A DNA stretch of 64,000 bases from an uncultured Lachnospiraceae bacterium (GCA_910584965.1 CAJUDZ010000012.1:1-64000); one strand, 5' to 3'; positions 16,349 through 26,572 are shown, counted from the first letter of the stretch. Made by a program: numbers and translations. Notes: a model not told the origin generated them from the letters alone.

Positions 16349-16484
16349 GTTTTAACGAAAAGCCGTATTTACTTTTTGGCTTTGTTTTCGGGTCATTTTA
16401 TGGTAAAAACTTGATTTTTACGGGACAGTCTAGTATATTAATATATGATATCCTGCAGGATGTCCGGCAGACTGAGGAAGGAGC

Positions 16485-17507
16485 ATGGGTAAGAGCATGG
16501 GAGAATATGTGAAAGTAGCGGTAGACGCGATGGGCGGCGACAACGCGCCTGCGGAAATCATCAAAGGCGCGGTAGAAGCCGTTCAGGAAAGCAGCAGGGT
16601 CAAAGTTTATCTGGTAGGAAAAGAAGATGTCATGAAGAATGAGCTTGCCGGATACACATACCCGGAAGAACAGATTACGCTTGTTCCTGCAAACGAAGTC
16701 ATTGAAACGGCGGAACCGCCGGTTATGGCGATTCGGAAGAAAAAAGATTCTTCGCTCGTGAAGGCTCTGTATCTTGTCAAGGACGGAACCTGCGACGCAT
16801 ATGTGTCTGCCGGAAGCAGCGGAGCGACGTTAGTCGGAGGACAGGTTATCGTAGGACGTATCAAAGGGGTGGAGAGACCGCCGCTTGCGCCGCTTATTCC
16901 GACGGAGAACGGCTGCGCGCTGTTAGTGGACTGCGGCGCCAATGTGGATGCGAGACCTTCCCACTTGGTGCAGTTTGCCAAAATGGGTTCAATTTATATG
17001 GAAAATATTGTGGGCATCAGAAATCCGAGGGTAGCAATCGTCAACATCGGTGCGGAGGAGGAGAAGGGCAATGCGCTCGTCAAAGAAACGTTTCCTCTTT
17101 TGAAAAACTGTCCCGATATCAATTTCATCGGAAGCATTGAAGCCAGGGATATTCCGGCGGGAATGGCGGATGTTATCGTGTGTGAGGCATTTGTCGGCAA
17201 TGTCATCCTGAAGCTGTATGAAGGGGTCGGCGGTACGTTGATTAAGAAGATAAAGACCGGTATAATGACTTCTCTGCGGGGCAGGATCGGGGGATTTCTC
17301 GTCAAGCCTGCTCTGAAGGAAACTTTGAAAGATTTTGAACTGGAACAGTACGGAGGCGCACCGATGCTTGGCCTGAACGGCCTGGTCGTTAAGACGCATG
17401 GCAGTTCCAAATCCGTTGAGATAAAAAATTCGATTTTACAGTGTATCATGTTCAAAGAACAGAAAATCAACGATAAAATCAGAGAGAAAATTACCGTACA
17501 GGATTGA
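16485..17507 (+). CDS. plsX: Phosphate acyltransferase PlsX
   Basis: 340 residues, full length. VAVDAMGGDNAP at the N-terminus is the family signature; SAGSSGATLVGG and DCGANVDARPSHL are also characteristic. PlsX converts acyl-ACP to acyl-phosphate, the first step of phosphatidic acid synthesis with PlsY in Gram-positive bacteria, and works peripherally at the membrane. acpP follows 16 nt later and supplies its substrate carrier. Ribosome binding site AAGGAG. The next in-frame ATG (16497) is a possible alternative start. Confidence 0.96.
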   Translation: MGKSMGEYVKVAVDAMGGDNAPAEIIKGAVEAVQESSRVKVYLVGKEDVMKNELAGYTYPEEQITLVPANEVIETAEPPVMAIRKKKDSSLVKALYLVKDGTCDAYVSAGSSGATLVGGQVIVGRIKGVERPPLAPLIPTENGCALLVDCGANVDARPSHLVQFAKMGSIYMENIVGIRNPRVAIVNIGAEEEKGNALVKETFPLLKNCPDINFIGSIEARDIPAGMADVIVCEAFVGNVILKLYEGVGGTLIKKIKTGIMTSLRGRIGGFLVKPALKETLKDFELEQYGGAPMLGLNGLVVKTHGSSKSVEIKNSILQCIMFKEQKINDKIREKITVQD

Positions 17508-17523
17508 GAAAGGCTGGCTGCAA

Positions 17524-17763
17524 ATGGAATTTGATAAGTTAAAGCAGGTCATTGCAAATGTGCTGAGTGTGGATCCGGAAGAAATTACGATGGAAACGAC
17601 TTTTATGGAAGATCTGGGAGCCGATTCGCTGGATATCTTTCAGATCGTTATGGGAATTGAGGAAGAATTTGATATAGAAATTCCGGCTGAAAAGGTGGAA
17701 CATATAGCGACGGTAGAAGAAGCGGTTCATTTGATCAAAAGCGCAGTTAAGGCGGCGGAATAG
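17524..17763 (+). CDS. acpP: Acyl carrier protein
   Basis: 79 residues, strongly acidic, four-helix ACP pattern. S35 in DLGADSLD is the phosphopantetheine attachment site. It carries acyl chains in fatty-acid synthesis and donates them to PlsX, encoded just upstream. A terminator separates it from rnc. Confidence 0.97.
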   Translation: MEFDKLKQVIANVLSVDPEEITMETTFMEDLGADSLDIFQIVMGIEEEFDIEIPAEKVEHIATVEEAVHLIKSAVKAAE

Positions 17764-17769
17764 AAGAAA

Positions 17770-17794
17770 AAACCCTTTCTGAAAGGGTTTTTTT
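17770..17794 (+). terminator. Terminator between acpP and rnc
   Basis: AAACCCTT / AAGGGTTT hairpin (17770-17777 with 17783-17790) with a 5-nt loop and a T-run to 17794. It ends only 18 nt before the rnc start codon, so it may set the ratio of ACP to downstream products. Confidence 0.8.
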
Positions 17795-17811
17795 AGTTTG
17801 TGGAGGTACCA

Positions 17812-18498
17812 ATGCAGCAAAAACCGTTGGAAGAATTAGAAGAAAAAATCGGGTATCATTTTGAAAATAAATTACTGTTGCGGCAGGCGTTGACGCACAG
17901 TTCTTTTGCGAACGAACAGAAGGTCAATAAGTATGAGGACTATGAGCGGCTGGAATTTCTGGGAGATGCGGTGCTTGAGCTGGTATCCAGCGAATTTCTT
18001 TTTCAGGAAAACAAAGAAATGCCGGAAGGAAAGCTGACGAGAATGCGGGCTTCCATCGTCTGTGAACAGGCATTGGCTTATTGTGCGAAGCAGTTTGGCT
18101 TAGAGGCACATATTCTGCTCGGCGTAGGAGAAGAGCGGACCGGAGGCCGGACGAAGGACTCCATTATTTCGGATGTAATGGAGGCGATTATCGGGGCAAT
18201 TTACCTCGACTGCGGCATGAAACAGGCGGCGGAATTTATTCATCGTTTTGTCCTTTCCGATTTGGAACACAAAAAACTGTTTTACGATGCCAAAACGATT
18301 TTGCAGGAAGTCGTACAGCAGAAAAATGAAGGGAAGCTCCATTATGAACTGATTCGCGAGAGCGGCCCGGATCATGATAAACTTTTCGTGGTGGAAGCCA
18401 GAATCGACGAAAAGAAGATCGGTGAAGGAACGGGAAAAACAAAAAAAGCGGCGGAGCAGCAGGCGGCTTATGAGGCGCTCGTTTCTCTGAGAGGATAA
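17812..18498 (+). CDS. rnc: Ribonuclease III
   Basis: 228 residues. RNase III signature ERLEFLGDAVLEL with metal-binding E48 and D52, a second acidic motif DVMEAIIGAIYLD, and a C-terminal double-stranded RNA-binding domain (ending GTGKTKKAAEQQAAYEAL). It cuts double-stranded RNA in rRNA precursors and some mRNAs. ATG 17812 is chosen because the preceding in-frame GTG (17800) lies within its ribosome binding site GTGGAGG. smc follows 13 nt later; rnc-smc-ftsY is a conserved operon. Confidence 0.97.
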   Translation: MQQKPLEELEEKIGYHFENKLLLRQALTHSSFANEQKVNKYEDYERLEFLGDAVLELVSSEFLFQENKEMPEGKLTRMRASIVCEQALAYCAKQFGLEAHILLGVGEERTGGRTKDSIISDVMEAIIGAIYLDCGMKQAAEFIHRFVLSDLEHKKLFYDAKTILQEVVQQKNEGKLHYELIRESGPDHDKLFVVEARIDEKKIGEGTGKTKKAAEQQAAYEALVSLRG

Positions 18499-18511
18499 AT
18501 GCGGGGTATTT

Positions 18512-21500
18512 ATGTATTTAAAAAGTATCGAAGTACAGGGTTTTAAGTCTTTTGCAAATAAAATCAATTTTAAATTTCACAATGGCATTACAGGAATCGT
18601 AGGACCGAACGGCAGCGGAAAGAGCAATGTTGCCGATGCGGTAAGATGGGTGCTTGGGGAGCAGCGTATCAAGCAGCTTCGGGGCGCATCCATGCAGGAC
18701 GTTATTTTTTCGGGAACGGAGATGCGCAAGGCGCTCGGCTCCGCGTATGTGGCGATTACACTGGACAATACCGATCATCAGCTTTCCATTGATTACGACG
18801 AAGTTACGGTGTCGAGGAGGCTGTACCGCTCCGGTGAAAGCGAATATATGATTAACGGCACGATATGCCGTTTGAAAGACGTCAACGAACTTTTTTATGA
18901 TACGGGTATCGGTAAGGAAGGATATTCGATTATCGGTCAGGGACAGATCGACAAAATTCTGAGCGGTAAACCGGAAGAACGCCGGGAACTTTTCGACGAA
19001 GCGGCGGGCATCGTGAAATTCAAGAGAAGAAAATACGCGGCGCAGAAGAAGCTGGAAGACGAGAAACAGAATCTCGTCCGCGTCAACGATATATTGTCGG
19101 AGCTGGAGAAACAGACGGGGCCTTTGGAAAAACAGTCCGAGAAGGCGAGAATCTATTTAAGAAAAAAAGAAGAGCTGAAAACATTGGATGTCAATGTGTT
19201 TCTGCTTGAAAATGTCAGTATCAAAGAACAGCTTGACGCTGTCGATGAGAAACTGCATATTGCAAACGATGATCTGGAAGATACAACGCAGAAATATGAA
19301 CATATCAAAGAAGAGTATGAGCAGATAGAGAGCAGAATCGAACAGCTCGACCAGGCGATAGAGCAGGCCAGGGCGACGCTGACCGATACGGGCGTTATGC
19401 GTTCTAAATTAGAGGGCGAAATGAATGTCCTGAAGGAGAAGATTCATTCGGTCGAAGGGAACGAAGAACATTTGAAGACCCGCATCCAGACGATCGAAGC
19501 GTCCATCCGGGAGAAAGACCAGGAAAAGGAAGGGATCGAACAAAAAAAGGCTCAGATCGATGAAAAACTGACCGTATTGCAGCAGGCGAGGGCGGAAGCC
19601 GGGAAACTGCTGGAAGATGTGCAGGGCAGAATCGAAACATTAAATAATAATATCGAAAACGGTAAGAATACCATTATCGGCGCGTTGAATAACAGAGCCA
19701 CCATCAAATCCAAGATGGGAAGTTATGATACGATGCTGGAGCAGATTCAGATTCGTAAGGCGGAGTTAAATTCCCGTCTGCTGCGCGCCAAATCGGATGA
19801 AGCGGCTCACACGGAAACGATCAGGAGTCTGGAAGAAGAATTTGAAAAGATCAATCAGGCGATTCAGGAATTGCGCGACAGGCAGGAAGTATCGGAAGAA
19901 AAACTTGCGGGCATGCGGGAAGAACTGGCGGATAAAGACCAGAAGCTCAGGGACACCCAGGTTTCCTACCATCAGGAAAAATCGAAACTGGATGCGCTCT
20001 CCAATCTGACGGAACGCTACGAAGGCTACGGCGGCGCGGTCAAGGCCGTTATGGAACAGAAAACAAAGAAAAAGGGAATTATCGGTGTCGTTGCGGATAT
20101 CATCCAGGCCGAAGCCAGATACGAAACGGCGATTGAGACGGCGCTCGGCGGCAATATCCAGAATATCGTGACGGAAAATGAAGAAACGGCCAAGAGTATG
20201 ATCGCCTATTTAAAGAGCAGCCGTTCCGGGCGTGCCACGTTTCTTCCTCTTACCAGCATTAAGAACCCGCAGGAGTTTAAAAATACGGATGCCCTGAAAG
20301 AAAAAGGCGTAATCGGTATGGCGGATAAGCTTGTGAAGGTAGACGGAAAATACCGCGATGTGGCGATGTCCCTGCTCGGCAGAATCCTTGTTGTGGATAA
20401 CATTGACAATGCGGTAAAGATTGCGGCGAAATTCCGGCACAGTCTCAGAATGGTCACGATCGAAGGGGAACTGCTCGTTCCGGGCGGCGCTATCAGCGGC
20501 GGCGCCTATAAGAATAACAGCAATCTGCTGGGCCGGCGGCGTGAGATGGAAGAGCTGGAGAAAAAAATAAAACAGTATGTGATGGAAATCGATCGTTTAC
20601 TGGAGGATATCGAAAGCACCAAAACGGCAAGAAACAAGCTGCGCCTCGAGATTGAGGATATCAAGGGACAGATGCAGCGGAAATTTATTGAGCAGAATAC
20701 GGCAAGGCTCAATGTGGAACAGGCCAGGGAACGGAAGAACGAGGCGGCGGAAGGCTCCGAGGAGTTGCAGACGGAAGAGGCGGAACTGGAAACACAGATC
20801 CGGGACATTCAGGAGAACAAAAAAGCAATTTTACTGGAACTGGAATCTTCCGAAACGCTGGAAAAAGATACGGAAATACAAATCGAAGGATTTCAGCGGC
20901 AGCTGGAGACGGAACGGGCGGAAGAATCGGTACAGGCGGCGAAAGTGTCCGAGTGGGATGTGGAAGTAGAAAAAATCCTGCAGCAGGCGGAGTTTCACAG
21001 GCAGAACATTGCGCGTATCGAAGGGGAGATCGGCCGCCATGAACTGGAACTCAAAGAGGTTCAGGAGAGCTTACAGGCCGGCCGGGAAGATGTGGAACTG
21101 AAAAAGGAAAGCATACTGGAAATTGAAAAAACAATCCTCGCATCCCATACGACCCAGACCGATACGGAAGAAAAGCTGAAAGAAGATATTGCTTCCAAAG
21201 AAACGCTTTCCGCCAGACAGAAGAACTTTTTTAAGGAAAGGGAAGAACTGTCCGGGCAGATGAATGCGCTCGACAAGGAAGTGTATCGTCTGGGCAGTCA
21301 GAAGGAAAAACTGGAAAATTCCATCGAATCCCAGATCAACTACATGTGGGACGAATATGAAATAACCTTATCCGACGCTGCCTCTCTGCGAAACGAAGAA
21401 ATGGATGACCTGCCGGCGATGAAAAAAGACATTTCCCGTTTAAAAGACGAGATCAGAAAACTGGGAGACGTCAATGTCAATGCCATCGAGGATTATAAAA

Positions 21501-22072
21501 ACCTGATGGAGCGGTATACGTTCTTAAAAACCCAGCATGACGATCTGGTGGAAGCGGAACAGACGCTGCTCGGCATCATCGAAGAGCTGGATACTTCCAT
21601 GCGGAAACAGTTTAATGAAAAATTTGCGGAGATCAACCGGGAATTTGATAAAGTGTTCAAGGAGCTGTTCGGCGGCGGAAAGGGAACGCTGGAGCTGATC
21701 GAAGACGAAGACGTGCTGGAGGCGGGCATCCGTATTATCGCGCAGCCGCCCGGAAAGAAGCTGGTAAACATGATGCAGATGTCGGGCGGTGAGAAGTCGC
21801 TGACAGCGATCTGCCTGCTGTTTGCAATCCAGAATCTGAAGCCGTCACCGTTCTGTCTGTTAGATGAGATCGAGGCGGCGTTAGACGAAAACAATGTAGC
21901 CCGCTTCGCAAAGTATTTACATAAGCTGACAAAAAATACGCAGTTCATCGTTATCACGCACAGGCGCGGAACGATGGAGAAAGCGGACAGGCTTTACGGC
22001 ATTACTATGGAGGAAAAAGGCATTTCGACGTTAGTCAGCGTAAATTTAATCGATAAGGAACTGGATGATTGA
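18512..22072 (+). CDS. smc: Chromosome segregation protein SMC
   Basis: 1186 residues, full length. N-terminal Walker A GPNGSGKSN (residues about 32-40), a long coiled coil, a hinge at about 510-670 (GYGGAVKAVM ... VPGGAISGGAYK), a second coiled coil, and the C-terminal ABC signature MSGGEKSLTA with Walker B CLLDEIEAALD. SMC dimers, with ScpA and ScpB, condense and align the chromosome. The stop codon overlaps the ftsY start by one base (TGATG), implying translational coupling. Confidence 0.98.
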   Translation: MYLKSIEVQGFKSFANKINFKFHNGITGIVGPNGSGKSNVADAVRWVLGEQRIKQLRGASMQDVIFSGTEMRKALGSAYVAITLDNTDHQLSIDYDEVTVSRRLYRSGESEYMINGTICRLKDVNELFYDTGIGKEGYSIIGQGQIDKILSGKPEERRELFDEAAGIVKFKRRKYAAQKKLEDEKQNLVRVNDILSELEKQTGPLEKQSEKARIYLRKKEELKTLDVNVFLLENVSIKEQLDAVDEKLHIANDDLEDTTQKYEHIKEEYEQIESRIEQLDQAIEQARATLTDTGVMRSKLEGEMNVLKEKIHSVEGNEEHLKTRIQTIEASIREKDQEKEGIEQKKAQIDEKLTVLQQARAEAGKLLEDVQGRIETLNNNIENGKNTIIGALNNRATIKSKMGSYDTMLEQIQIRKAELNSRLLRAKSDEAAHTETIRSLEEEFEKINQAIQELRDRQEVSEEKLAGMREELADKDQKLRDTQVSYHQEKSKLDALSNLTERYEGYGGAVKAVMEQKTKKKGIIGVVADIIQAEARYETAIETALGGNIQNIVTENEETAKSMIAYLKSSRSGRATFLPLTSIKNPQEFKNTDALKEKGVIGMADKLVKVDGKYRDVAMSLLGRILVVDNIDNAVKIAAKFRHSLRMVTIEGELLVPGGAISGGAYKNNSNLLGRRREMEELEKKIKQYVMEIDRLLEDIESTKTARNKLRLEIEDIKGQMQRKFIEQNTARLNVEQARERKNEAAEGSEELQTEEAELETQIRDIQENKKAILLELESSETLEKDTEIQIEGFQRQLETERAEESVQAAKVSEWDVEVEKILQQAEFHRQNIARIEGEIGRHELELKEVQESLQAGREDVELKKESILEIEKTILASHTTQTDTEEKLKEDIASKETLSARQKNFFKEREELSGQMNALDKEVYRLGSQKEKLENSIESQINYMWDEYEITLSDAASLRNEEMDDLPAMKKDISRLKDEIRKLGDVNVNAIEDYKNLMERYTFLKTQHDDLVEAEQTLLGIIEELDTSMRKQFNEKFAEINREFDKVFKELFGGGKGTLELIEDEDVLEAGIRIIAQPPGKKLVNMMQMSGGEKSLTAICLLFAIQNLKPSPFCLLDEIEAALDENNVARFAKYLHKLTKNTQFIVITHRRGTMEKADRLYGITMEEKGISTLVSVNLIDKELDD

Positions 22073-23004
22073 TGAGTGAAGAAAAAAAAGGCTTTTTTGC
22101 CAGACTAAAAGAAGGATTAACAAAAACAAGGAATAACATCGTGCGCGGAATCGATTCCGTGTTCAGCGGCTTTTCCCATATTGACGAGGCTTTTTACGAA
22201 GAGCTGGAAGAAATTCTGATCATGGGCGATATCGGCGTTAATGCGACGGAAGCGATTCTGGAAAGACTGCGGGAGCAGGTTCGGGAGAATCATATTAAAG
22301 AACCGGCCGATTGCCGGGAATTTCTGATTCAGAATATTAAGGAGCAGATGCAGGTGGGCGAAACGGCTTATGAATTTGAGCAGAAACAGTCCATCGTACT
22401 CGTGATCGGCGTCAACGGTGTCGGAAAAACGACTTCTGTCGGAAAGCTGGCCGGCAAATTAAAGGCACAGAACCGGAAAGTGATGCTGGCTGCGGCGGAT
22501 ACGTTTCGGGCTGCGGCGGGCGAACAGCTGACGGAATGGGCGCGCCGGGCAGGCGTGGAAGTGATCGGCGGGAAAGAAGGAGCGGATCCGGCCAGCGTGA
22601 TCTATGATGCGGTAGCGGCGGCGAAAGCGAGAAATGTGGACGTCCTTTTGTGTGATACGGCGGGCCGTCTGCATAATAAAAAGAATCTGATGGAAGAGCT
22701 GAAAAAAATAAACCGCATCATCGATAAGGAATTTCCGGATGCGCACCGGGAAAACCTCGTCGTACTGGACGGTACAACCGGCCAGAACGCGTTGCAGCAG
22801 GCGAGAGAGTTTGGCGAGGCAGCAGAACTGACCGGCATTATTTTAACGAAAATGGACGGTACGGCGAAGGGCGGCATTGCGGTGGCAATCCAGTCGGAAT
22901 TACAGATTCCGGTAAAATACATCGGCGTCGGAGAGACAATCGACGATTTGCAGAAATTTGACGCGGAACAATTTGTGAACGCGCTGTTTGAGCATATTTC
23001 ATAG
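22072..23004 (+). CDS. ftsY: Signal recognition particle receptor FtsY
   Basis: 310 residues: a short N-terminal helix region without the long acidic A domain of enterobacteria, then the NG GTPase domain (GVNGVGKTTSVGKLA, ADTFRAAAGEQL, DTAGRLHNKKNL, TKMDGTAKGG). It docks Ffh-ribosome complexes at the membrane; Ffh is encoded at 30198. The ATG at 22072 overlaps the smc stop; a TTG at 22069 is in frame but less likely. Confidence 0.97.
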   Translation: MSEEKKGFFARLKEGLTKTRNNIVRGIDSVFSGFSHIDEAFYEELEEILIMGDIGVNATEAILERLREQVRENHIKEPADCREFLIQNIKEQMQVGETAYEFEQKQSIVLVIGVNGVGKTTSVGKLAGKLKAQNRKVMLAAADTFRAAAGEQLTEWARRAGVEVIGGKEGADPASVIYDAVAAAKARNVDVLLCDTAGRLHNKKNLMEELKKINRIIDKEFPDAHRENLVVLDGTTGQNALQQAREFGEAAELTGIILTKMDGTAKGGIAVAIQSELQIPVKYIGVGETIDDLQKFDAEQFVNALFEHIS

Positions 23005-23066
23005 AATGTCCGCGCCGGCGGTGCAGGACATAAAGAACACGGTTAATACAGGAAAGGGGCAGGAAG

Positions 23067-24281
23067 ATGGAGCTTACGTTAGAGAAATTTGAAGAAGCAT
23101 GTGAGGTCGTGAAGAAGGTCACAATGGAGACCAAACTGGTGTACAGCGATTATTTCAGCGCGCAGACGGGAAACAAAGTATACCTGAAACCGGAGAACAT
23201 GCAGTTTACCGGGGCCTATAAACTGCGCGGCGCTTATTATAAAATGAGTACGCTGTCGGAGGAAGAGCGGCAGAAGGGCCTGATTACGGCATCGGCGGGA
23301 AATCATGCGCAGGGCGTTGCCTATGCGGCCAAATGCTACAACGTAAAAGCGGCCATTGTCATGCCGACAACGACGCCGCTCATCAAGGTCAACAGAACGA
23401 AGGGCTATGGAGCGGAAGTTATTCTGTACGGCGATGTCTACGACGAGGCGTGTACATATGCTTATCAGCTTGCGGAAGAAAGAGGATATACGTTTGTTCA
23501 TCCTTTTGACGATCTGGACGTGGCGACCGGACAGGGAACGATCGCGATGGAGATCATCAAGGAACTTCCGCTCGTAGACTATATTCTCGTGCCGATCGGG
23601 GGCGGCGGACTGGCGACCGGTGTGGCAACCCTGGCAAAGCTGCTGAATCCCAAGATTCAGGTAATCGGCGTGGAGCCGGCGGGAGCAAACTGCATGCAGG
23701 CGTCCGTAAAGGCCGGAAAAGTAACGACGCTCGACAGTGTCAATACGATTGCGGACGGCACGGCCGTAAAAACGCCGGGAACAAAGATTTTTCCCTATAT
23801 CAGCCAGAACCTGGACGACATCATTACGGTGGAAGACGAAGAACTGGTTGCGGCCTTTCTGGATATGGTCGAAAACCATAAGATGATCGTGGAAAATTCG
23901 GGTCTGCTTACCGTGGCAGCGCTAAAACAGCTTCATGTTAAAAATAAAAAAGTCGTTTCCATTTTAAGCGGCGGCAACATGGATGTGATTACGATGTCTT
24001 CCGTCGTACAACAGGGACTTGTCCTGCGGGACAGGATTTTTTCCGTGTCGGTGCTTCTTCCGGATAAGCCGGGCGAACTGTCGAGGGTAGCCGATGTGAT
24101 TGCGAAGCAGAGCGGAAACGTTATTAAACTGGAACATAACCAGTTTGTTTCCATTAACAGAAATGCGGCCGTTGAGCTGCGTATTACGATGGAAGCCTAC
24201 GGAACGGAACACAAGAATCAGATCATTCAGGCCCTTGAGGAAAGCGGATATAAGCCGAGAGTGGTTCGTGCGAGCATATAA
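23067..24281 (+). CDS. ilvA: Threonine ammonia-lyase (medium form)
   Basis: 404 residues. PLP lysine K52 in TGAYKLRGAYYKM, phosphate loop GGGGLATG, and one C-terminal ACT domain (residues about 328-404, SVLLPDKPGELSRVADVI). It deaminates threonine to 2-oxobutanoate. The single ACT domain places it in the medium-length class between catabolic TdcB and the two-domain IlvA, so a catabolic role is possible. Start ATG 23067 follows AAAGGGGCAGGAAG. Other branched-chain genes are at 43716, 46461 and 49332, not adjacent. The 238 nt after the stop hold no gene, only a small hairpin (GTCCGC/GCGGAC, 24491-24506). Confidence 0.94.
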   Translation: MELTLEKFEEACEVVKKVTMETKLVYSDYFSAQTGNKVYLKPENMQFTGAYKLRGAYYKMSTLSEEERQKGLITASAGNHAQGVAYAAKCYNVKAAIVMPTTTPLIKVNRTKGYGAEVILYGDVYDEACTYAYQLAEERGYTFVHPFDDLDVATGQGTIAMEIIKELPLVDYILVPIGGGGLATGVATLAKLLNPKIQVIGVEPAGANCMQASVKAGKVTTLDSVNTIADGTAVKTPGTKIFPYISQNLDDIITVEDEELVAAFLDMVENHKMIVENSGLLTVAALKQLHVKNKKVVSILSGGNMDVITMSSVVQQGLVLRDRIFSVSVLLPDKPGELSRVADVIAKQSGNVIKLEHNQFVSINRNAAVELRITMEAYGTEHKNQIIQALEESGYKPRVVRASI

Positions 24282-24519
24282 ATTACAAAAGCTTTTTCAT
24301 TCAGCTCTTTGCGGCGGAACGGTTTTTGTGCCTGGGATGCGGACCGTGGACAGGAGGAACGCCGGTATCTTGGCAGGCCGTGGGAACGGGGACGGCGGGA
24401 ATAAGATACCGGATAATCCATATACTGTATTTGTGGACCGGCAAAAGGAAAAAGTGCGGATATAGAACTGGCGGCGGATAGGGAATGGATGTCCGCAGGA
24501 GCGGACGAGAGGTATCAGG

Positions 24520-25374
24520 ATGAAAAAGCAGATTTTTAAAAATTACAGTATTATCACAGTGATGGCGTTTCTCAATGCGGCGGCGATCAGTCTGTTTATC
24601 GATCCGCATAATCTGGCGCCGGGCGGGGTGACGGGCATTGCAATCATCATCAGCAGATTTCTTCCGGTAGAAACCGGTACGCTGATCTTTTCTCTGAATG
24701 TTCCGATCCTGTTGTTTTCGATCTGGCAGTTTGGCATTCGCTTTACGATATCGACGATTTACGCAACGGGTATGATTTCCGTATTTACCAATCTGTTAGC
24801 GCCTCTGGGGCCGGCGACGGACGATATTCTGCTGGCAGTACTGGCAGGAGGCGTGCTGTACGCGATTTCCATCGGTTTGATTATGAAAGCCGGGGCGACC
24901 ACAGGCGGCATGGATATTATCGTTAAATGGCTGCGTTTAAAGCTGCCTTATTTAAAGACGGGAGTGCTTTTTTTCATCACGGATGCTATAATCATAAGTG
25001 TATCGGGAATTGTGTTCAAAGATCTCGATGTGGCCCTGTATGCGGGCATTATCGCCGTTGTCAACTCTTTTATGCTGGACATTGTCCTATATGGAAAAGA
25101 TGAAGCAAAATTACATTATATTATCAGCGATAAGGCGGATGTCATTACGGACAGGCTTTTAAAAGAACTGGATATCGGTGTAACACAGATCGAAGGCCGC
25201 GGTGCGTTCAGCGGAAAAGAGAAAAAAGTACTGATGTGTGTCATAAAAAAACCGGTGTCGCCGCGGGTGGAAAATATTGTCAGGGAAGAAGACGCCGAGG
25301 CGTTTATGGTGATTACGAGCGCAACAGAGATTTTTGGAGAAGGCTACAAGAGTTATTTTGGGGACAGGATTTAA
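24520..25374 (+). CDS. YitT family membrane protein (DUF161/DUF2179)
   Basis: 284 residues. The N-terminal about 200 residues have five to six membrane helices with the family marks NLAPGGVTGIAI and GATTGGMDII. The C-terminal about 80 residues form the soluble DUF2179 domain (TQIEGRGAFSGKEKKVLMCVI). The family is widespread in Firmicutes and its transport substrate is unknown. A GTCCGC/GCGGAC hairpin lies just upstream of the ribosome binding site. The next gene begins 88 nt later. Confidence 0.9.
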   Translation: MKKQIFKNYSIITVMAFLNAAAISLFIDPHNLAPGGVTGIAIIISRFLPVETGTLIFSLNVPILLFSIWQFGIRFTISTIYATGMISVFTNLLAPLGPATDDILLAVLAGGVLYAISIGLIMKAGATTGGMDIIVKWLRLKLPYLKTGVLFFITDAIIISVSGIVFKDLDVALYAGIIAVVNSFMLDIVLYGKDEAKLHYIISDKADVITDRLLKELDIGVTQIEGRGAFSGKEKKVLMCVIKKPVSPRVENIVREEDAEAFMVITSATEIFGEGYKSYFGDRI

Positions 25375-25462
25375 ACGAAAAACAGTCAAAAAGTCCGATA
25401 AAACGTATATCGGCGCGGGCTGCGGATACGGAAGGTATTACATGCAGCGATGAGGAGTATAT

Positions 25463-26572
25463 ATGCGGAGAAAAAAAGTACAAATGAGAAGAAAGACCAG
25501 AAAACAGCGGAGGACCGAGAACGGCATATTGTTCGGTTCTATTATTCTCTGTATCGTGACGCTGTCTGCGGTTACGCTCTGTCTGATTTTGGTTTTTAAT
25601 TACCGGGCCGCCCAGATCGAAACGGAACGGATGCGCGATGAGATTGCAAGGCTTCAGGAAAATTATACGCAGGAAGAAGTAGACGCCATGATTGCCAGCG
25701 AAAAGGAAAACGCGGCGCTTACCGCTTCGCTGGAAACGGAAGACGCGCTGCTTTTAAGAATGAAAGAGCTGATGCTTTCCGGCGATGGCGCGGTTAATAT
25801 GCTACGCCAGTTTTTCCCGGATGAAATTGTACTCGTTGACAATACCCAGTATTATTTTTTCCCGATTCAGGATAATCTTGCGAAACATGCCTTTTTGCCG
25901 GAGAACTTTGTCCTTACGGAAGATGAACTGATTGAATACTACGATAACGGAGAGCTCATATCCCATAAGGGAATCGATGTTTCCAGATATCAGGAGGAGA
26001 TTGACTGGTCAGCGGTTGCGGGCAGCGGCGTGGAGTATGCTTTTATCAGGCTCGGCATCCGGGGGTATACGGAAGGCGAGATCAAAGAGGACGATACTTT
26101 TGAATATAATATAAACGGCGCGCTCGATAACGGCATCGAGGCGGGCGTATACTTTTTTACGCAGGCCATCAGCGTTGAGGAAGCGGAAGAAGAAGCACAG
26201 TTTGTTCTGGATGCCATAGAGCCTTACGATGTGACTTATCCCGTCGTACTGGATGTGGAGGCAGTTAATCAGGACAACGCCAGGACGAAAGATCTGACGA
26301 AGGAAGAACGGACGGAATACTGTATTGCCTTCTGCGAGAAGATCAGACAGGCGGGCTATACGCCGATGATTTATGGAAATCTGAAATCCTTTATGCTGAT
26401 GCTCGATATGGAAAAGCTGGAGGATTATGATAAATGGTTTGCTTATTATGACGATCAGTTATATTTTCCCTATAATGTCAGAGTATGGCAGTATACCGAT
26501 ACCGGAAGCATAGAGGGCATCGATACGGATGTGGATATCAATATCAGTTTTGGAAATTTTTCAGGTGAATGA
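25463..26572 (+). CDS. Membrane-anchored GH25 (lysozyme-type) hydrolase
   Basis: 369 residues. Basic N-terminus, one membrane helix (about 23-46), a coiled coil (about 48-100), a linker, and a GH25 domain from about 172 to the end. GIDVSRYQEEIDW carries the first catalytic aspartate, the DxE pair lies in VVLDVEAV, and the fold closes with VRVWQYTDTGSIEGIDTDVDIN. GH25 enzymes cleave the muramic acid-glucosamine bond of peptidoglycan. The coiled coil suggests it is held away from the membrane, perhaps as a dimer. Ribosome binding site GAGGAG. The other wall enzymes are at 40971 and 51016. Confidence 0.93.
   Translation: MRRKKVQMRRKTRKQRRTENGILFGSIILCIVTLSAVTLCLILVFNYRAAQIETERMRDEIARLQENYTQEEVDAMIASEKENAALTASLETEDALLLRMKELMLSGDGAVNMLRQFFPDEIVLVDNTQYYFFPIQDNLAKHAFLPENFVLTEDELIEYYDNGELISHKGIDVSRYQEEIDWSAVAGSGVEYAFIRLGIRGYTEGEIKEDDTFEYNINGALDNGIEAGVYFFTQAISVEEAEEEAQFVLDAIEPYDVTYPVVLDVEAVNQDNARTKDLTKEERTEYCIAFCEKIRQAGYTPMIYGNLKSFMLMLDMEKLEDYDKWFAYYDDQLYFPYNVRVWQYTDTGSIEGIDTDVDINISFGNFSGE

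Noticed and set aside
16420..16450. FapR operator before plsX
   Set aside because: The palindrome is AT-only and only weakly like the FapR consensus; kept as a low-interest observation.
24282..24519. Small gene between ilvA and the YitT gene
   Set aside because: No frame with a ribosome binding site and plausible codon use; only a small hairpin is visible.
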